A stretch of DNA of 64,000 bases, from positions 186,001 to 250,000 of the forward strand of contig CAWKDW010000014.1 in assembly GCA_963848475.1 (NCBI GenBank). Direction: 5' to 3'. Source of the DNA: Solirubrobacter sp963848475 (GTDB taxonomy: Bacteria > Actinomycetota > Thermoleophilia > Solirubrobacterales > Solirubrobacteraceae). Below are positions 43,838-52,065 of this stretch, in pieces. Under the pieces are notes generated by a model that did no database searches, was not told the DNA's origin, and worked only from the letters and a program-made list of their open reading frames with translations. How positions within the stretch are numbered: the stretch's first letter is position 1; each line of letters starts with the position of its first letter. Both the position numbers and the translations under genes were made by a program.

Positions 43838-44139
43838 CTCCCCGCCGCTGCTCGCGGCAACTCGCAGCCGACGGCCGTCCCCAAGCGTGTCGCCGGCCAT
43901 CCTCCGACAAAGGAACCGGCGCACGGTGCGCGAGGATCCTCTCCCCCGCGCACCAGCCGAGCGGCCTCATCCGCTCGGCACTTGAAGCGGTCGTGCGCCC
44001 TCTACCTCGCGCGACCGTCCCAACGGGTCCCGCGGCAATGCCGCGGGGCCCGACCCCTTCGTGCTTCGCGGCCGAGAATACTCCAGTTCTCACCGCCTGG
44101 CAAAGCCTGCTGCAGGTTCGGAGTTCATTCTTGCGGGAC
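43838..44139. other. 302-bp stretch without a supported gene
   Basis: Frames here give only Arg/Pro/Ala-rich shadow peptides. It contains one strong hairpin, CCCGCGGC / GCCGCGGG with an AAT loop (44029-44047), and no T-run. It probably includes sequence lost from the front of the truncated copC copy. Confidence 0.5.
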
Positions 44140-44309
44140 ACCACAGCACCGTCGCGCTCAAGAGCAACGGCCTCAAGCCCAAGCACCACGCGATCCTGCA
44201 GGGCATCCCCAAGGTGCCCCTCACTGCGCGCAGCTATACCGTCAACTGGCGGGCGACCGCTGACGACGGCCACCACCAGAAGGGTTCGTGGACCTTCAAG
44301 GTCAGCTGA
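44140..44309 (+). pseudogene. 3' remnant of a second copC gene
   Basis: The frame reads STVALKSNGLKPKHHAILQG, then PLTARSYTVNWRATADDGHH and QKGSWTFKVS with a stop. This is the last half of a CopC domain, with the second copper His in DGHHQKGSWTF (compare DGHTQRGSFTF of the intact copC). The signal peptide and His1 part are missing and no start fits. It marks a rearrangement at the right side of the copper-type region. Confidence 0.65.
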
Positions 44310-44341
44310 GGCGACGCGGGATACGGCCGGCTCGGGATGTA

Positions 44342-44365
44342 GCGCGCGAGCGTTCGCTCGCGCGC
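44342..44365 (+). terminator. GC hairpin downstream of the copC remnant
   Basis: GCGCGCGAGCG / CGCTCGCGCGC form an 11-bp perfect stem with a two-base TT centre. No U-run follows, so its function as a terminator is uncertain. Confidence 0.45.
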
Positions 44366-44544
44366 GACTCCAGCGAGCCCCCGGGAACCTCAACCCAGGC
44401 GGCTCGGAGACGTGTCACCGGCGCCTCTCGCCACGTAACAGGCAACCTGAGATTTGAAGCGACGATGCTCCCGTGATCGAGGCGACGCAAGACTCGGCTC
44501 TAAGGCTGCCTGAGACTCACTTCTTCGACTGGTAGGGTCGAGGC

Positions 44545-45009
44545 GTGTCGTCACACCCCTTGGATCCCGCGCTCGCTGTCACCCCCCGGATCGGCTACGT
44601 GGTCGGTCGGCTGGATCGCGCTATCCGGCGTGAGATCGGTGCCCTGGTCGCCCCGTTCGGCTTGACCGTGCCGAAGTACACGGCGCTGTCGATCCTGCGT
44701 GACCGGCCCGGGCTCTCGAACGCCCAGCTCGCGCGTCGCACGTACGTCACGCCGCAGTCGATGAACGAGGTGCTGCGGGCGCTGGAGGTGGACGGCTTGG
44801 TCGTGCGCGCACCCGCCGCCAACCATGGGCGGGTGGTTGAGATCACACTCTCCGAACGCGGCCAGGAAGTGCTGGTGGCGTGCGACCGCGCGGTCACCCA
44901 TATGGAGAATGCGATGCTCGCCGATCTCGACGGCCCCGATCGCGAGCAGTTGCTGAAGGCGCTCGTCGGTTGCGTCTACCGACTCGGCGCCGGCTTCGGC
45001 CCCCACTGA
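44545..45009 (+). CDS. MarR family transcriptional regulator
   Basis: A 154-residue winged-helix regulator. The GTG start follows GAGG. Features: dimer helix (GYVVGRLDRAIRREIGALVA), helix-turn-helix (LSNAQLARRTYVTPQSMNEV), wing (LVVRAPAANHGRVVEITLSE) and a C-terminal dimer helix. It stands 115 bases upstream of the transport/CoA operon in the same direction, and a palindrome lies in that operon's promoter, so it is the likely repressor, relieved by the substrate or its CoA ester. Confidence 0.87.
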   Translation: MSSHPLDPALAVTPRIGYVVGRLDRAIRREIGALVAPFGLTVPKYTALSILRDRPGLSNAQLARRTYVTPQSMNEVLRALEVDGLVVRAPAANHGRVVEITLSERGQEVLVACDRAVTHMENAMLADLDGPDREQLLKALVGCVYRLGAGFGPH

Positions 45010-45068
45010 CGCAACTCAGGTAGGCGAATACTCCAAGCCGGTTGCTGACCGGTGCTTCGGGTTACGTG

Positions 45069-45096
45069 TTGACAGCATCAGGTGCCCTGATACATT
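45069..45096 (+). promoter_or_regulatory. Promoter with palindromic operator for the liv/CoA operon
   Basis: TTGACA (45069-45074), a 16-base spacer and TACATT (45091-45096) make a near-consensus sigma-70-type promoter, rare in this GC-rich window. ATCAGG-TGC-CCTGAT, a perfect 15-base palindrome at 45077-45091, fills the spacer and touches the -10. This is a classic repressor site; the MarR product encoded next door is the obvious candidate. Confidence 0.75.
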
Positions 45097-45124
45097 CCGC
45101 CAGGCCACCGATGAGGAGAGAGGC

Positions 45125-46708
45125 GTGGTCCAGGTTGCTCAGGAGATCCGCGGCGGCGGCTCGGGCGTGATGGCCGAGCCCGTGCTGGCAGTGCAGGACC
45201 TGTGCGTCAGCTATGCGGGCGCGGTCCAGGCGCTGCGCGGCGTTTCCCTCTCCGTGCCCGACCGCGCCGTGTTGGCCGTGCTGGGCAACAACGGCGCCGG
45301 TAAGAGCACGCTCCTACGCGCCCTCTCCGGCACGCTGGTGGACCAGAACGGGGCGATCACGTCGGGCACGATCGAGTTCGGGGGACGCCCCTTGGCGCGT
45401 GACGATGCCGCCGCGATCGCCCGCAGCGGCCTGGTCCAGGTCCCCGAGGGCCGCAGGGTATTCGGCAATCTCACCGTGGAGGAGAACCTTCGCGCCGGTG
45501 GGCTGGCTGCGCCGGACAAGCGGGCGCGCGAGCTGGCGCGCGCGTGGGTCGACGAGCTGTTTCCGATCCTGCGCGAACGGGCGTCCCAGCGTGCTGGGTT
45601 GCTGTCGGGCGGGGAGCAGCAGATGCTGGCCATCGGCCGGGCACTGATGGCCTCGCCGAAGGTGTTGCTGCTCGACGAACCGTCGCTGGGGCTTGCGCCG
45701 AAGATCGTCGGGCGCGTCGTCGAGGTCATCCGCGAGATCAACGCCCGCGGCGTCACCGTCGTGCTCGTGGAGCAGAACGCGGCGATGGCACTGGCGGTCG
45801 CCGATCGTGCGGTCGTGCTCGAGGTGGGACGGGTGGCGCTCGAGGGCACAGCGGCGGAGCTGTCCTCCAGCGCGGCGGTGCGAGAGCGCTACCTGGGCGT
45901 GACGACGGCAGCGCCGGCGAAACCGGCGGCGCGCGTCGAGAGCTCCGCCTCGACGCTGCAGGTCGAGGGCCTGTGCGTCCGCTTCGGCGGACTTTCGGCA
46001 CTGTCGGAGGTGTCCTTCTCCGTCGAGCCGGGCTCCTTGCACGCGTTGATCGGGCCGAACGGGGCCGGCAAGTCGACGTGTCTCAACGTCCTGAGCGGCG
46101 TCTATGAGGCGAGTGCCGGAACGGTCCACTACGGCGACCACGAGCTCACGAAGCTGCGCCCGCACAGGATCGCGGGCCTCGGGATCGCACGCACCTTCCA
46201 GAACCTCGCGCTCTCCCCGCGCGTCTCGGTGCTCGACAACCTGCTCGTCGCGCGCCATCGCCACATGCGTTCAGGTTTCATCGCCGACGGGCTGCGGCTC
46301 CCGAAGGCACGAAGGGAGCGCATCGAGAACGAGGCGCGCGTCCGGGAGCTCTCGGAGCTGCTCGGTCTCGCCGACCTCGGACGCTCCGTCGGCACGCTCT
46401 CCTACGGCACGCGCAAGCGCGTCGAGCTGGCCCGGGCGCTGTGCGCGGAGCCTGAGCTCCTCCTGCTGGACGAGCCCGTCGCCGGCATGGTCCATGACGA
46501 GTCTGAGGCCATGGCCCGCGCGATCACACAGGCCCGCGCCCAGCTCGGCATCTCGGTGCTGCTGGTGGAGCACGACATGACCTTCGTGATGGGGATGGCC
46601 GATCGCGTCACGGTGCTCGACTTCGGCGAGCGCATCGCCGACGGGACACCGGCGGAGGTGCAGCGCGACCCGGAGGTGCTCAGGGCGTACTTGGGGGGTG
46701 CGCCGTGA
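45125..46708 (+). CDS. Fused LivF-LivG branched-chain-type ABC transporter ATPase
   Basis: A 527-residue protein with two complete ATPase domains. The first is LivF-like: Walker A GNNGAGKS, signature LSGGEQQMLAIGRALMASP, Walker B VLLLDEP, then SLGLAPKIV. The second is LivG-like: GPNGAGKS, IARTFQNLALSPRVSVLDNL, signature LSYGTRKRVELARAL, LLLLDEPVAGM. A short Ala/Pro linker joins them near residue 262. These are normally separate subunits. GTG 45125 is chosen because AGGAGAGA lies eight bases upstream; ATG 45170 is an alternative. Confidence 0.9.
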   Translation: MVQVAQEIRGGGSGVMAEPVLAVQDLCVSYAGAVQALRGVSLSVPDRAVLAVLGNNGAGKSTLLRALSGTLVDQNGAITSGTIEFGGRPLARDDAAAIARSGLVQVPEGRRVFGNLTVEENLRAGGLAAPDKRARELARAWVDELFPILRERASQRAGLLSGGEQQMLAIGRALMASPKVLLLDEPSLGLAPKIVGRVVEVIREINARGVTVVLVEQNAAMALAVADRAVVLEVGRVALEGTAAELSSSAAVRERYLGVTTAAPAKPAARVESSASTLQVEGLCVRFGGLSALSEVSFSVEPGSLHALIGPNGAGKSTCLNVLSGVYEASAGTVHYGDHELTKLRPHRIAGLGIARTFQNLALSPRVSVLDNLLVARHRHMRSGFIADGLRLPKARRERIENEARVRELSELLGLADLGRSVGTLSYGTRKRVELARALCAEPELLLLDEPVAGMVHDESEAMARAITQARAQLGISVLLVEHDMTFVMGMADRVTVLDFGERIADGTPAEVQRDPEVLRAYLGGAP

Positions 46709-47595
46709 ACCAGTTCGTGACGCTGTTCATCGGCGGGCTGTTCCTCGGCGCGATCTACTCGCTTGTCGCACTCGGCTTCGTGACCGTCTTCAAGGCGACG
46801 CACGTCATCAACTTCGCGCAGGGATCGGTGCTCCTGCTCGGCGCCTACGTGATGGCGCGTGCGCACGAGTCCCTCGGGTTCTGGCCGGCGGTCCTCGCCG
46901 GAGTGCTGGCAGCGGCGCTCGCCTCGATGCTCATCGACGTCGTGCTGATCCGGCGCATCCGGCGGGCCGACCTCGGCACGCTCGCGATTCTGACGCTCGG
47001 CGTGGACATCGTGCTCGCGACGGAGCTGTCGCGGCGGATCGGCACGGACGTGCTGAGCATCGGCGCGCCGTGGGGTTCGCACGTGACCGAGTTCTTCGGC
47101 ATCCGGGTCGCGACGTCCCGCGTGATCGCCGGCCTGGTGGCGGCGGTGCTCGTCGCCGGCTTCTGGGCCGTGTTCAAGTTCACGGACTGGGGAATCGCGA
47201 TGCGCTCGGCCGCCGAGGACGGGGAGACCGCCTCGCTGATGGGCATCCGCCTGAACCGCGTGGCCGCAGCCGCCTGGGCGATGGCGGGCGCGCTGGCGGC
47301 GGTCGGCGGCCTGTTCCTGACCAGCTTCCCGGCCGCGGGCGTGACCGCTGGGGCCGGACTACTCGCGCTGGCGGCGATCCCTGCGGTGGTCCTCGGCGGG
47401 TTCGATTCACCGGGCGGCGCGGTGGTCGGCGGATTGATCATCGGTGTCGTCTCCGTGCTCACCGCCGGCTATCAGGACGAGCTGTCCTTTCTCGGCCGCG
47501 GACTAGGCGGCGTGGCGCCCTTCGCGGTGATGCTGCTGGTCCTCTTGATCCGACCGTCCGGGTTGTTCGGGACGCGCGAGGTGACCCGTGTCTAA
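46705..47595 (+). CDS. livH: Branched-chain-type ABC transporter permease (LivH)
   Basis: A 296-residue permease with about eight membrane helices. It has the LivH opening GLFLGAIYSLVALGFVTVFK then ATHVINFAQGSVLLLGAY and the EAA-like loop FTDWGIAMRSAAEDGETASL with downstream MGI. The GTG overlaps the ATPase stop by four bases. LivH-type permeases also serve aromatic acids, amides and urea, so the substrate is open. Confidence 0.92.
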   Translation: MNQFVTLFIGGLFLGAIYSLVALGFVTVFKATHVINFAQGSVLLLGAYVMARAHESLGFWPAVLAGVLAAALASMLIDVVLIRRIRRADLGTLAILTLGVDIVLATELSRRIGTDVLSIGAPWGSHVTEFFGIRVATSRVIAGLVAAVLVAGFWAVFKFTDWGIAMRSAAEDGETASLMGIRLNRVAAAAWAMAGALAAVGGLFLTSFPAAGVTAGAGLLALAAIPAVVLGGFDSPGGAVVGGLIIGVVSVLTAGYQDELSFLGRGLGGVAPFAVMLLVLLIRPSGLFGTREVTRV

Positions 47596-48646
47596 GCGCG
47601 GCGCCCTCATCGCTGGTGTCGCGGTGGTGGTGCTCGGTGCGCTGCCGATCTACCTCGAGAGCTTCTGGCTGCAGACGGGCCTGTTCGCCATGGCATCGAT
47701 CATTGCGGCGATCGGGCTGACGATCCTGGTCGGGACCGCGGGCCAGCTCTCGCTCGCCCACGCGTTCTTCGTCGCCGTCGGCGCCTATGGCTACTGCTTC
47801 CTCGCCGGACAGCAGGTGCCCGGCGTCGACGGGCCGGCGGGACTCGGGCTGCCGCCGCTGCCGGCGCTGATCGGCGCCGTGCTGCTGGCGGGACTGGCCG
47901 GTGCGCTGTTCAGCCCGATCAGCGGTCGGGTGCGAGGGATCTACCTCGGGCTCGCGAGCCTGGGGCTGGTCTTCCTCGGCCAGCACTTGCTTCAGAATGC
48001 GACCGGGATCACCGGCGGCTACCGCGGCGTGGCCGTGCCGCCCTTCAGCCTGTTCGGCTTCAGCTTCTCGAACACGAGCCCCGACACCCTGGTGATCCTG
48101 GGCGTGCCGTTCGGGACGCTGGAGCGGCTCTGGTACGTCGGCTTGGTGCTCGTGGCCGCGGCGCTGTGGTACGGCGGCAACCTGGTCCGCAGCCGGCCGG
48201 GGCGCGCCCTGGCGACGGTCCGCGACAGCGAGGTCGCGGCCGCGACCAACGGCATCGACGTCTTCCGCTACAAGGCCGCAGCGTTCACCGTGTCCTCGAT
48301 GTACGCGGGGCTCGGTGGCGTGCTGATGGCGCTGACGTTCGGGCGCATCGTTCCCGAGTCCTTCGGCTTCCTGCTTTCGGTCGACTTCCTGGTGATGGTG
48401 GTGATCGGGGGCGTCGGATCGGTGTGGGGCGCAGCGGTCGGAGCGGTCTTCGTCACCGCGCTGCCGCTGATCCTCAACCACTACAGCGGCTCCCTGCCGC
48501 TGCTCGCCGAACCGGGCTCGGGCGGTGTCGGAGCCGCGGAACTCAGCCGGTTGCTGTACGGGGCGGCGATCGTCGCCGTCCTGCTGTTTGCGCACGACGG
48601 GCTCGCTGGGCTCGTTCACCGCAGTCGAGAGGAGAGAGTCGCATGA
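47588..48646 (+). CDS. livM: Branched-chain-type ABC transporter permease (LivM)
   Basis: A 352-residue permease with about ten hydrophobic segments. LTILVGTAGQLSLAHAFFVA is the LivM signature; the cytoplasmic loop SRPGRALATVRDSEVAAATN then GIDVFRYK contacts the ATPase. GTG start, overlapping livH by eight bases. The C-terminal RSREERV is charged. Confidence 0.92.
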   Translation: MSKRGALIAGVAVVVLGALPIYLESFWLQTGLFAMASIIAAIGLTILVGTAGQLSLAHAFFVAVGAYGYCFLAGQQVPGVDGPAGLGLPPLPALIGAVLLAGLAGALFSPISGRVRGIYLGLASLGLVFLGQHLLQNATGITGGYRGVAVPPFSLFGFSFSNTSPDTLVILGVPFGTLERLWYVGLVLVAAALWYGGNLVRSRPGRALATVRDSEVAAATNGIDVFRYKAAAFTVSSMYAGLGGVLMALTFGRIVPESFGFLLSVDFLVMVVIGGVGSVWGAAVGAVFVTALPLILNHYSGSLPLLAEPGSGGVGAAELSRLLYGAAIVAVLLFAHDGLAGLVHRSREERVA

Positions 48647-49902
48647 GGACAGGTCTAGTCGGTCTGACCATCGCGCTCGCGCTGGTGGTCGCGGGGTGCG
48701 GCAAGGGTGGCGCCGAAGACAGCGGCGGTGGCAGTTCCGCCTCGGGCGAGGCCGCGATCAAGACGGGCCCGGGCGCGACCGCGGACACGATCACGCTCGG
48801 CTACCTGCCGGACCTGAGCGGGGTCTTCGCCCCGAATGGCAAGGCGATGATGGAGGGCGCGAACCTGTACTGGGACGCCAAGAACAAGGCGGGCGGGATC
48901 TGCGGGCGTCAGATCAAACTGACCGTCCAGGACACGGGCTACGACCCGCAGAAGGCCGTCGCCGCGTATCAGCAGATGTCCGGCGACGTGGTCGGGCTCG
49001 GTCTGGTGCTCGGCTCGTCGATCGTCGCGGCGCTGCTGCCGAACGTGCAGCAGGAGAACATGTTCCTGAACTTCGCCGGTTGGACGTCGGACATCCTGCC
49101 GAACGGGAACGTGGCGATCGCCGGCACGACGTACGACATCGAGGCCATCAACGCCGTCGACTTCCTGATGAAGGAGCACGGCATCAAGGAAGGAGACTCG
49201 ATCGGGCACCTCTACTTCGAGGGCGACTACGGCGAGAACGCCCTCAAAGGCTCGAAGTTCGCCGCGGACAAGCATCAGCTCAAGATCGTCGAGCAGAAGG
49301 TCACACCTGCCGACCAGGACATGACGGGTCAGGTGGCGGCGTTCAAGAAGGCGGGTGTAAAGGCCATCCTGTTCAGCGCCGCGCCGCCGCAGGCCGCGTC
49401 GCTGGCCGGCATCGCCGCGGCGCAGAAGCTCGACGTCCCGATCGTGGCCAATGGCCCCGGTTGGACGCCGCAACTGCTCACCACGCCCGCTGCTGATGCG
49501 TTGGCCAAGAACTATTACGTGGTGTCCTCGATGGCTCCGCTGTCCGTCCAGAGCGAAGGCGTGCAGAAGTTCCTCTCCGAGTACGAGGCGGCCTACCCGA
49601 AGGGCACGCCGTCCTCCAACGGTTCGCTCTACGCGTATGCGGGCGCCCAGATCGCCGATGCGGCGCTGGAGAAAGCGTGCGAGAACAAGGACCTCACGCG
49701 CAAGGGCGTGCTCGACGCCCTGCATTCGCTCACGGCGCTCGACACGGGTGGGACCATCGCGGGAACGCTGGACTTCAGCGACCCGGCGACGCCTCCGGGA
49801 TCGCTCGTCTACATCGCCAAGGTCAGCAAGGATGCGCCCGGTGGGCTGGAGTCACTCGGCGAGCCGTCTCAGTCCCCCGACGTCGAGGGCTATTCGTTCT
49901 GA
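48643..49902 (+). CDS. ABC transporter substrate-binding lipoprotein (LivK-like)
   Basis: A 419-residue lipoprotein with signal LVGLTIALALVVAGC (lipobox VAGC), a Gly/Ser linker and a type I periplasmic-binding fold of the Peripla_BP_6 group: ITLGYLPDLSGVFAPNGKAM near the start, VVGLGLVLGSSIVAALLPNV and GHLYFEGDYGENALKGSKFA. It should set the specificity of the transporter. Binding residues cannot be assigned by eye. ATGA overlap with livM. Confidence 0.92.
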   Translation: MRTGLVGLTIALALVVAGCGKGGAEDSGGGSSASGEAAIKTGPGATADTITLGYLPDLSGVFAPNGKAMMEGANLYWDAKNKAGGICGRQIKLTVQDTGYDPQKAVAAYQQMSGDVVGLGLVLGSSIVAALLPNVQQENMFLNFAGWTSDILPNGNVAIAGTTYDIEAINAVDFLMKEHGIKEGDSIGHLYFEGDYGENALKGSKFAADKHQLKIVEQKVTPADQDMTGQVAAFKKAGVKAILFSAAPPQAASLAGIAAAQKLDVPIVANGPGWTPQLLTTPAADALAKNYYVVSSMAPLSVQSEGVQKFLSEYEAAYPKGTPSSNGSLYAYAGAQIADAALEKACENKDLTRKGVLDALHSLTALDTGGTIAGTLDFSDPATPPGSLVYIAKVSKDAPGGLESLGEPSQSPDVEGYSF

Positions 49903-50345
49903 TGCCGAAACTGTCGCAGCTGCCCGGCCTGGCCGGGCAGCGCCTCGGTCCGACGGAGTGGCGTGAGATGACGCAGGAGCGCGTCAACGAGTTCGCCGAC
50001 GTCACCGATGACCACAACTACATTCATGTGGATCCGGAGCGAGCGAAGGCTTCGCCGTTCGGCGGGACGATCGCGCACGGCTACCTGAGCGTGGCGATGC
50101 TCGCGCCGATCTCGCAGCACCTGCTGGAGGTGACCGACGCGAAGACGAGCGTCAACTACGGCATGGACCGGCTCCGCTTCCCCGCCCCCCTGCCCGTCGG
50201 CAAGGAGTTCCGCGGCGTCGGTGAGGTCGTTGAGGTCACGGAGGTCAAGGGAGGCATGCAGGTGAAGGTCGCATTCACGCTCGAGGTCCGCGACCAGGAG
50301 CGCCCCGCACTCGTCGCCGACTGTTTGTTCCGGTACTACGCATGA
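49902..50345 (+). CDS. MaoC-like enoyl-CoA hydratase
   Basis: A 147-residue single hotdog domain. The hydratase motif is complete: FADVTDDHNYIHVDPERA with the catalytic Asp and His, followed by SPFGGTIAHGYLSVAM. It hydrates a 2-enoyl-CoA. TGATG coupling to the binding-protein gene and ATGA coupling to the SDR gene place it in a beta-oxidation-like series. Confidence 0.9.
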   Translation: MPKLSQLPGLAGQRLGPTEWREMTQERVNEFADVTDDHNYIHVDPERAKASPFGGTIAHGYLSVAMLAPISQHLLEVTDAKTSVNYGMDRLRFPAPLPVGKEFRGVGEVVEVTEVKGGMQVKVAFTLEVRDQERPALVADCLFRYYA

Positions 50346-51208
50346 GGCTGGACGGGAAGGTCGCAATCGTCACCGGTGCCGCTCGCGGGCTCGGCCGTGC
50401 CTACGCGGAAGCGCTGGCCGCGGCGGGAGCGAAGGTCGTCGTGAACGACCTCGAGGGCGCCGAGGAGGTGGCGGACGCCATCGGCGCTGTCGCGGCGCCC
50501 GGGGCGGTGGGATCCACCGAGACCGCCGACGCGCTCGTGGCCCGCGCCGTGGAGGCCTACGGGCGCCTCGACGTGATGGTCACCAACGCCGGCGTGCTGC
50601 GCGACAAGGTGCTGTGGAAGATGAGCGACGAGGACTTCGACCTCGTCGTCCAGACCCACTTGCGCGGCACCTTCACCTGTGCCCGGGCGGCGGCGATCCG
50701 ATTTCGCGAGCAGGCCGAGGGCGGACGCCTGATCGTCGTCGGCTCGCCGGCGGGACAGTACGGCAACTTCGGGCAGACCAACTATGCCGCGGCCAAGGCG
50801 GGGATCGTCGCCTTCGCACGGACGTGGGCGATGGAGCTCGCACGGGCGAAAGTCACCGTCAACGCCATCGTCCCGACCGCCTGGACGCAGATGACCGCAT
50901 CGATCCCGATCTACGCGCCGCTGATCGGCCGTGACGAGTTCCCGCCTGAGGTCCGGCGCGAGCACGCGCTGGGCAAGCCGCAAGACTGCGCGCCGCTGGT
51001 CGTCTACCTCGCCTCGGAGGCGGCCGCGGACGTCACGGGCCAAGCCCTCGGCATCGGCGGCGACCGGCTCTCGCTCTACTCGCACCCGGCCGAGATCGCG
51101 CACCAACTGCGCGACGGCGGCTGGACGGCGGACGCGATCGCGGACGCGATCGGCTCGTTCGCAGCGCAGCCCTACGGCGTCCAGCTTCCGGAGCTGAACC
51201 TGTCGTGA
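50342..51208 (+). CDS. Short-chain dehydrogenase/reductase (3-hydroxyacyl-CoA dehydrogenase-like)
   Basis: A 288-residue Rossmann enzyme with TGAARGLGRAYAEALAAAGA at the NAD site, NAGVLRDK, catalytic Ser in VVGSPAGQYGNFGQTNYAAA and YxxxK (YAAAK). The NAGVLRD-KxxxKM region resembles the dehydrogenase domain of peroxisomal multifunctional enzyme 2, which works with MaoC-type hydratases. It likely oxidises the 3-hydroxyacyl-CoA made by the preceding gene product. Confidence 0.9.
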   Translation: MRLDGKVAIVTGAARGLGRAYAEALAAAGAKVVVNDLEGAEEVADAIGAVAAPGAVGSTETADALVARAVEAYGRLDVMVTNAGVLRDKVLWKMSDEDFDLVVQTHLRGTFTCARAAAIRFREQAEGGRLIVVGSPAGQYGNFGQTNYAAAKAGIVAFARTWAMELARAKVTVNAIVPTAWTQMTASIPIYAPLIGRDEFPPEVRREHALGKPQDCAPLVVYLASEAAADVTGQALGIGGDRLSLYSHPAEIAHQLRDGGWTADAIADAIGSFAAQPYGVQLPELNLS

Positions 51209-52065
51209 ACGTTGACGACCTGGTCGCCATCGACGTCCACACGCACGCCGAGCGCAACGCCGGCGAGCCCCAGGATCCGGTGACCGAAGAGGTGTTGGAG
51301 GCGGCGGGCAGGTACTTCGGGGGCTCGCCGCCGCAGCCAACCGCGCAGGAGGTCGCCGACTACTACCGCGAGCGGCGCATGGCCGCCGTGATCTTCACCG
51401 TCGACGATGAGGCCGGCATGGGCCGCAAGCGCCTCGGCAACGCCGAGGTCCTCGCGGCAGCCGAAGCGAACCCGGACGTGTTGATCCCGTTCGCGAGCGT
51501 CGATCCTCACAAGGGCAAGCTCGCCGTCCGCGAGGCGGGCGAATGGATCAAGCGCGGTGCGCGTGGCTTCAAGTTCCATCCCAACACACAGGCCTTCTGG
51601 CCCAACGACCGCGAGTTCTACAAGCTGTACGAGGTGATCGAGGACGCCGGGCTGATCGCGCTCTTTCACTCGGGCACGACCGGGATCGGCGCGGGCATGC
51701 CGGGCGGCGGCGGTGTGCGGCTCAAGTACTCCAACCCGATGGCCGTGGACGACGTCGCCGCGGACTTCCCAGGCCTGAACATCATCCTCGCCCATCCCTC
51801 GTTTCCCTGGCAGGACGAGGCGCTCGCCATCGCCGTGCACAAGCCCAACGTGTACATCGACCTTTCGGGCTGGTCGCCGAAGTACTTCCCGGACAACCTG
51901 ATCCGGTACACGAACAGCCAGCTCAAGGAGAAGATGCTGTTCGGATCAGACTTCCCGCTGATCACCCCTGACCGCTGGTTGCGCGACTTCGAAGCGCTCC
52001 CGATCAAGGACGAGGTGCGACCGCTCGTGCTGAAGGCGAACGCCGCGCGACTGCTCGGCCTATGA
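51205..52065 (+). CDS. Amidohydrolase-2 family hydrolase/decarboxylase
   Basis: A 286-residue TIM-barrel metal enzyme. Metal ligands are seen in DVHTHAE near the N-terminus, GFKFHPN in the middle, HSG (LIALFHSGTTGIGAG), AHPSFPW and the final Asp in MLFGSDFPLITPDRWL. The family includes resorcylate and ACMS decarboxylases and lactone or C-C hydrolases. Within a CoA pathway it may open a ring or remove a carboxyl group; this is inference. GTG start overlaps the SDR stop. Confidence 0.87.
   Translation: MNVDDLVAIDVHTHAERNAGEPQDPVTEEVLEAAGRYFGGSPPQPTAQEVADYYRERRMAAVIFTVDDEAGMGRKRLGNAEVLAAAEANPDVLIPFASVDPHKGKLAVREAGEWIKRGARGFKFHPNTQAFWPNDREFYKLYEVIEDAGLIALFHSGTTGIGAGMPGGGGVRLKYSNPMAVDDVAADFPGLNIILAHPSFPWQDEALAIAVHKPNVYIDLSGWSPKYFPDNLIRYTNSQLKEKMLFGSDFPLITPDRWLRDFEALPIKDEVRPLVLKANAARLLGL

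Noticed and set aside
44107..44148. tRNA-like 3' end (CAGGTTCGGAG then ...ACACCA) that might be the far att site of the island
   Set aside because: The T arm does not pair properly and the sequence does not match the tRNA-Ala 3' half, so it is not supported as an att copy.
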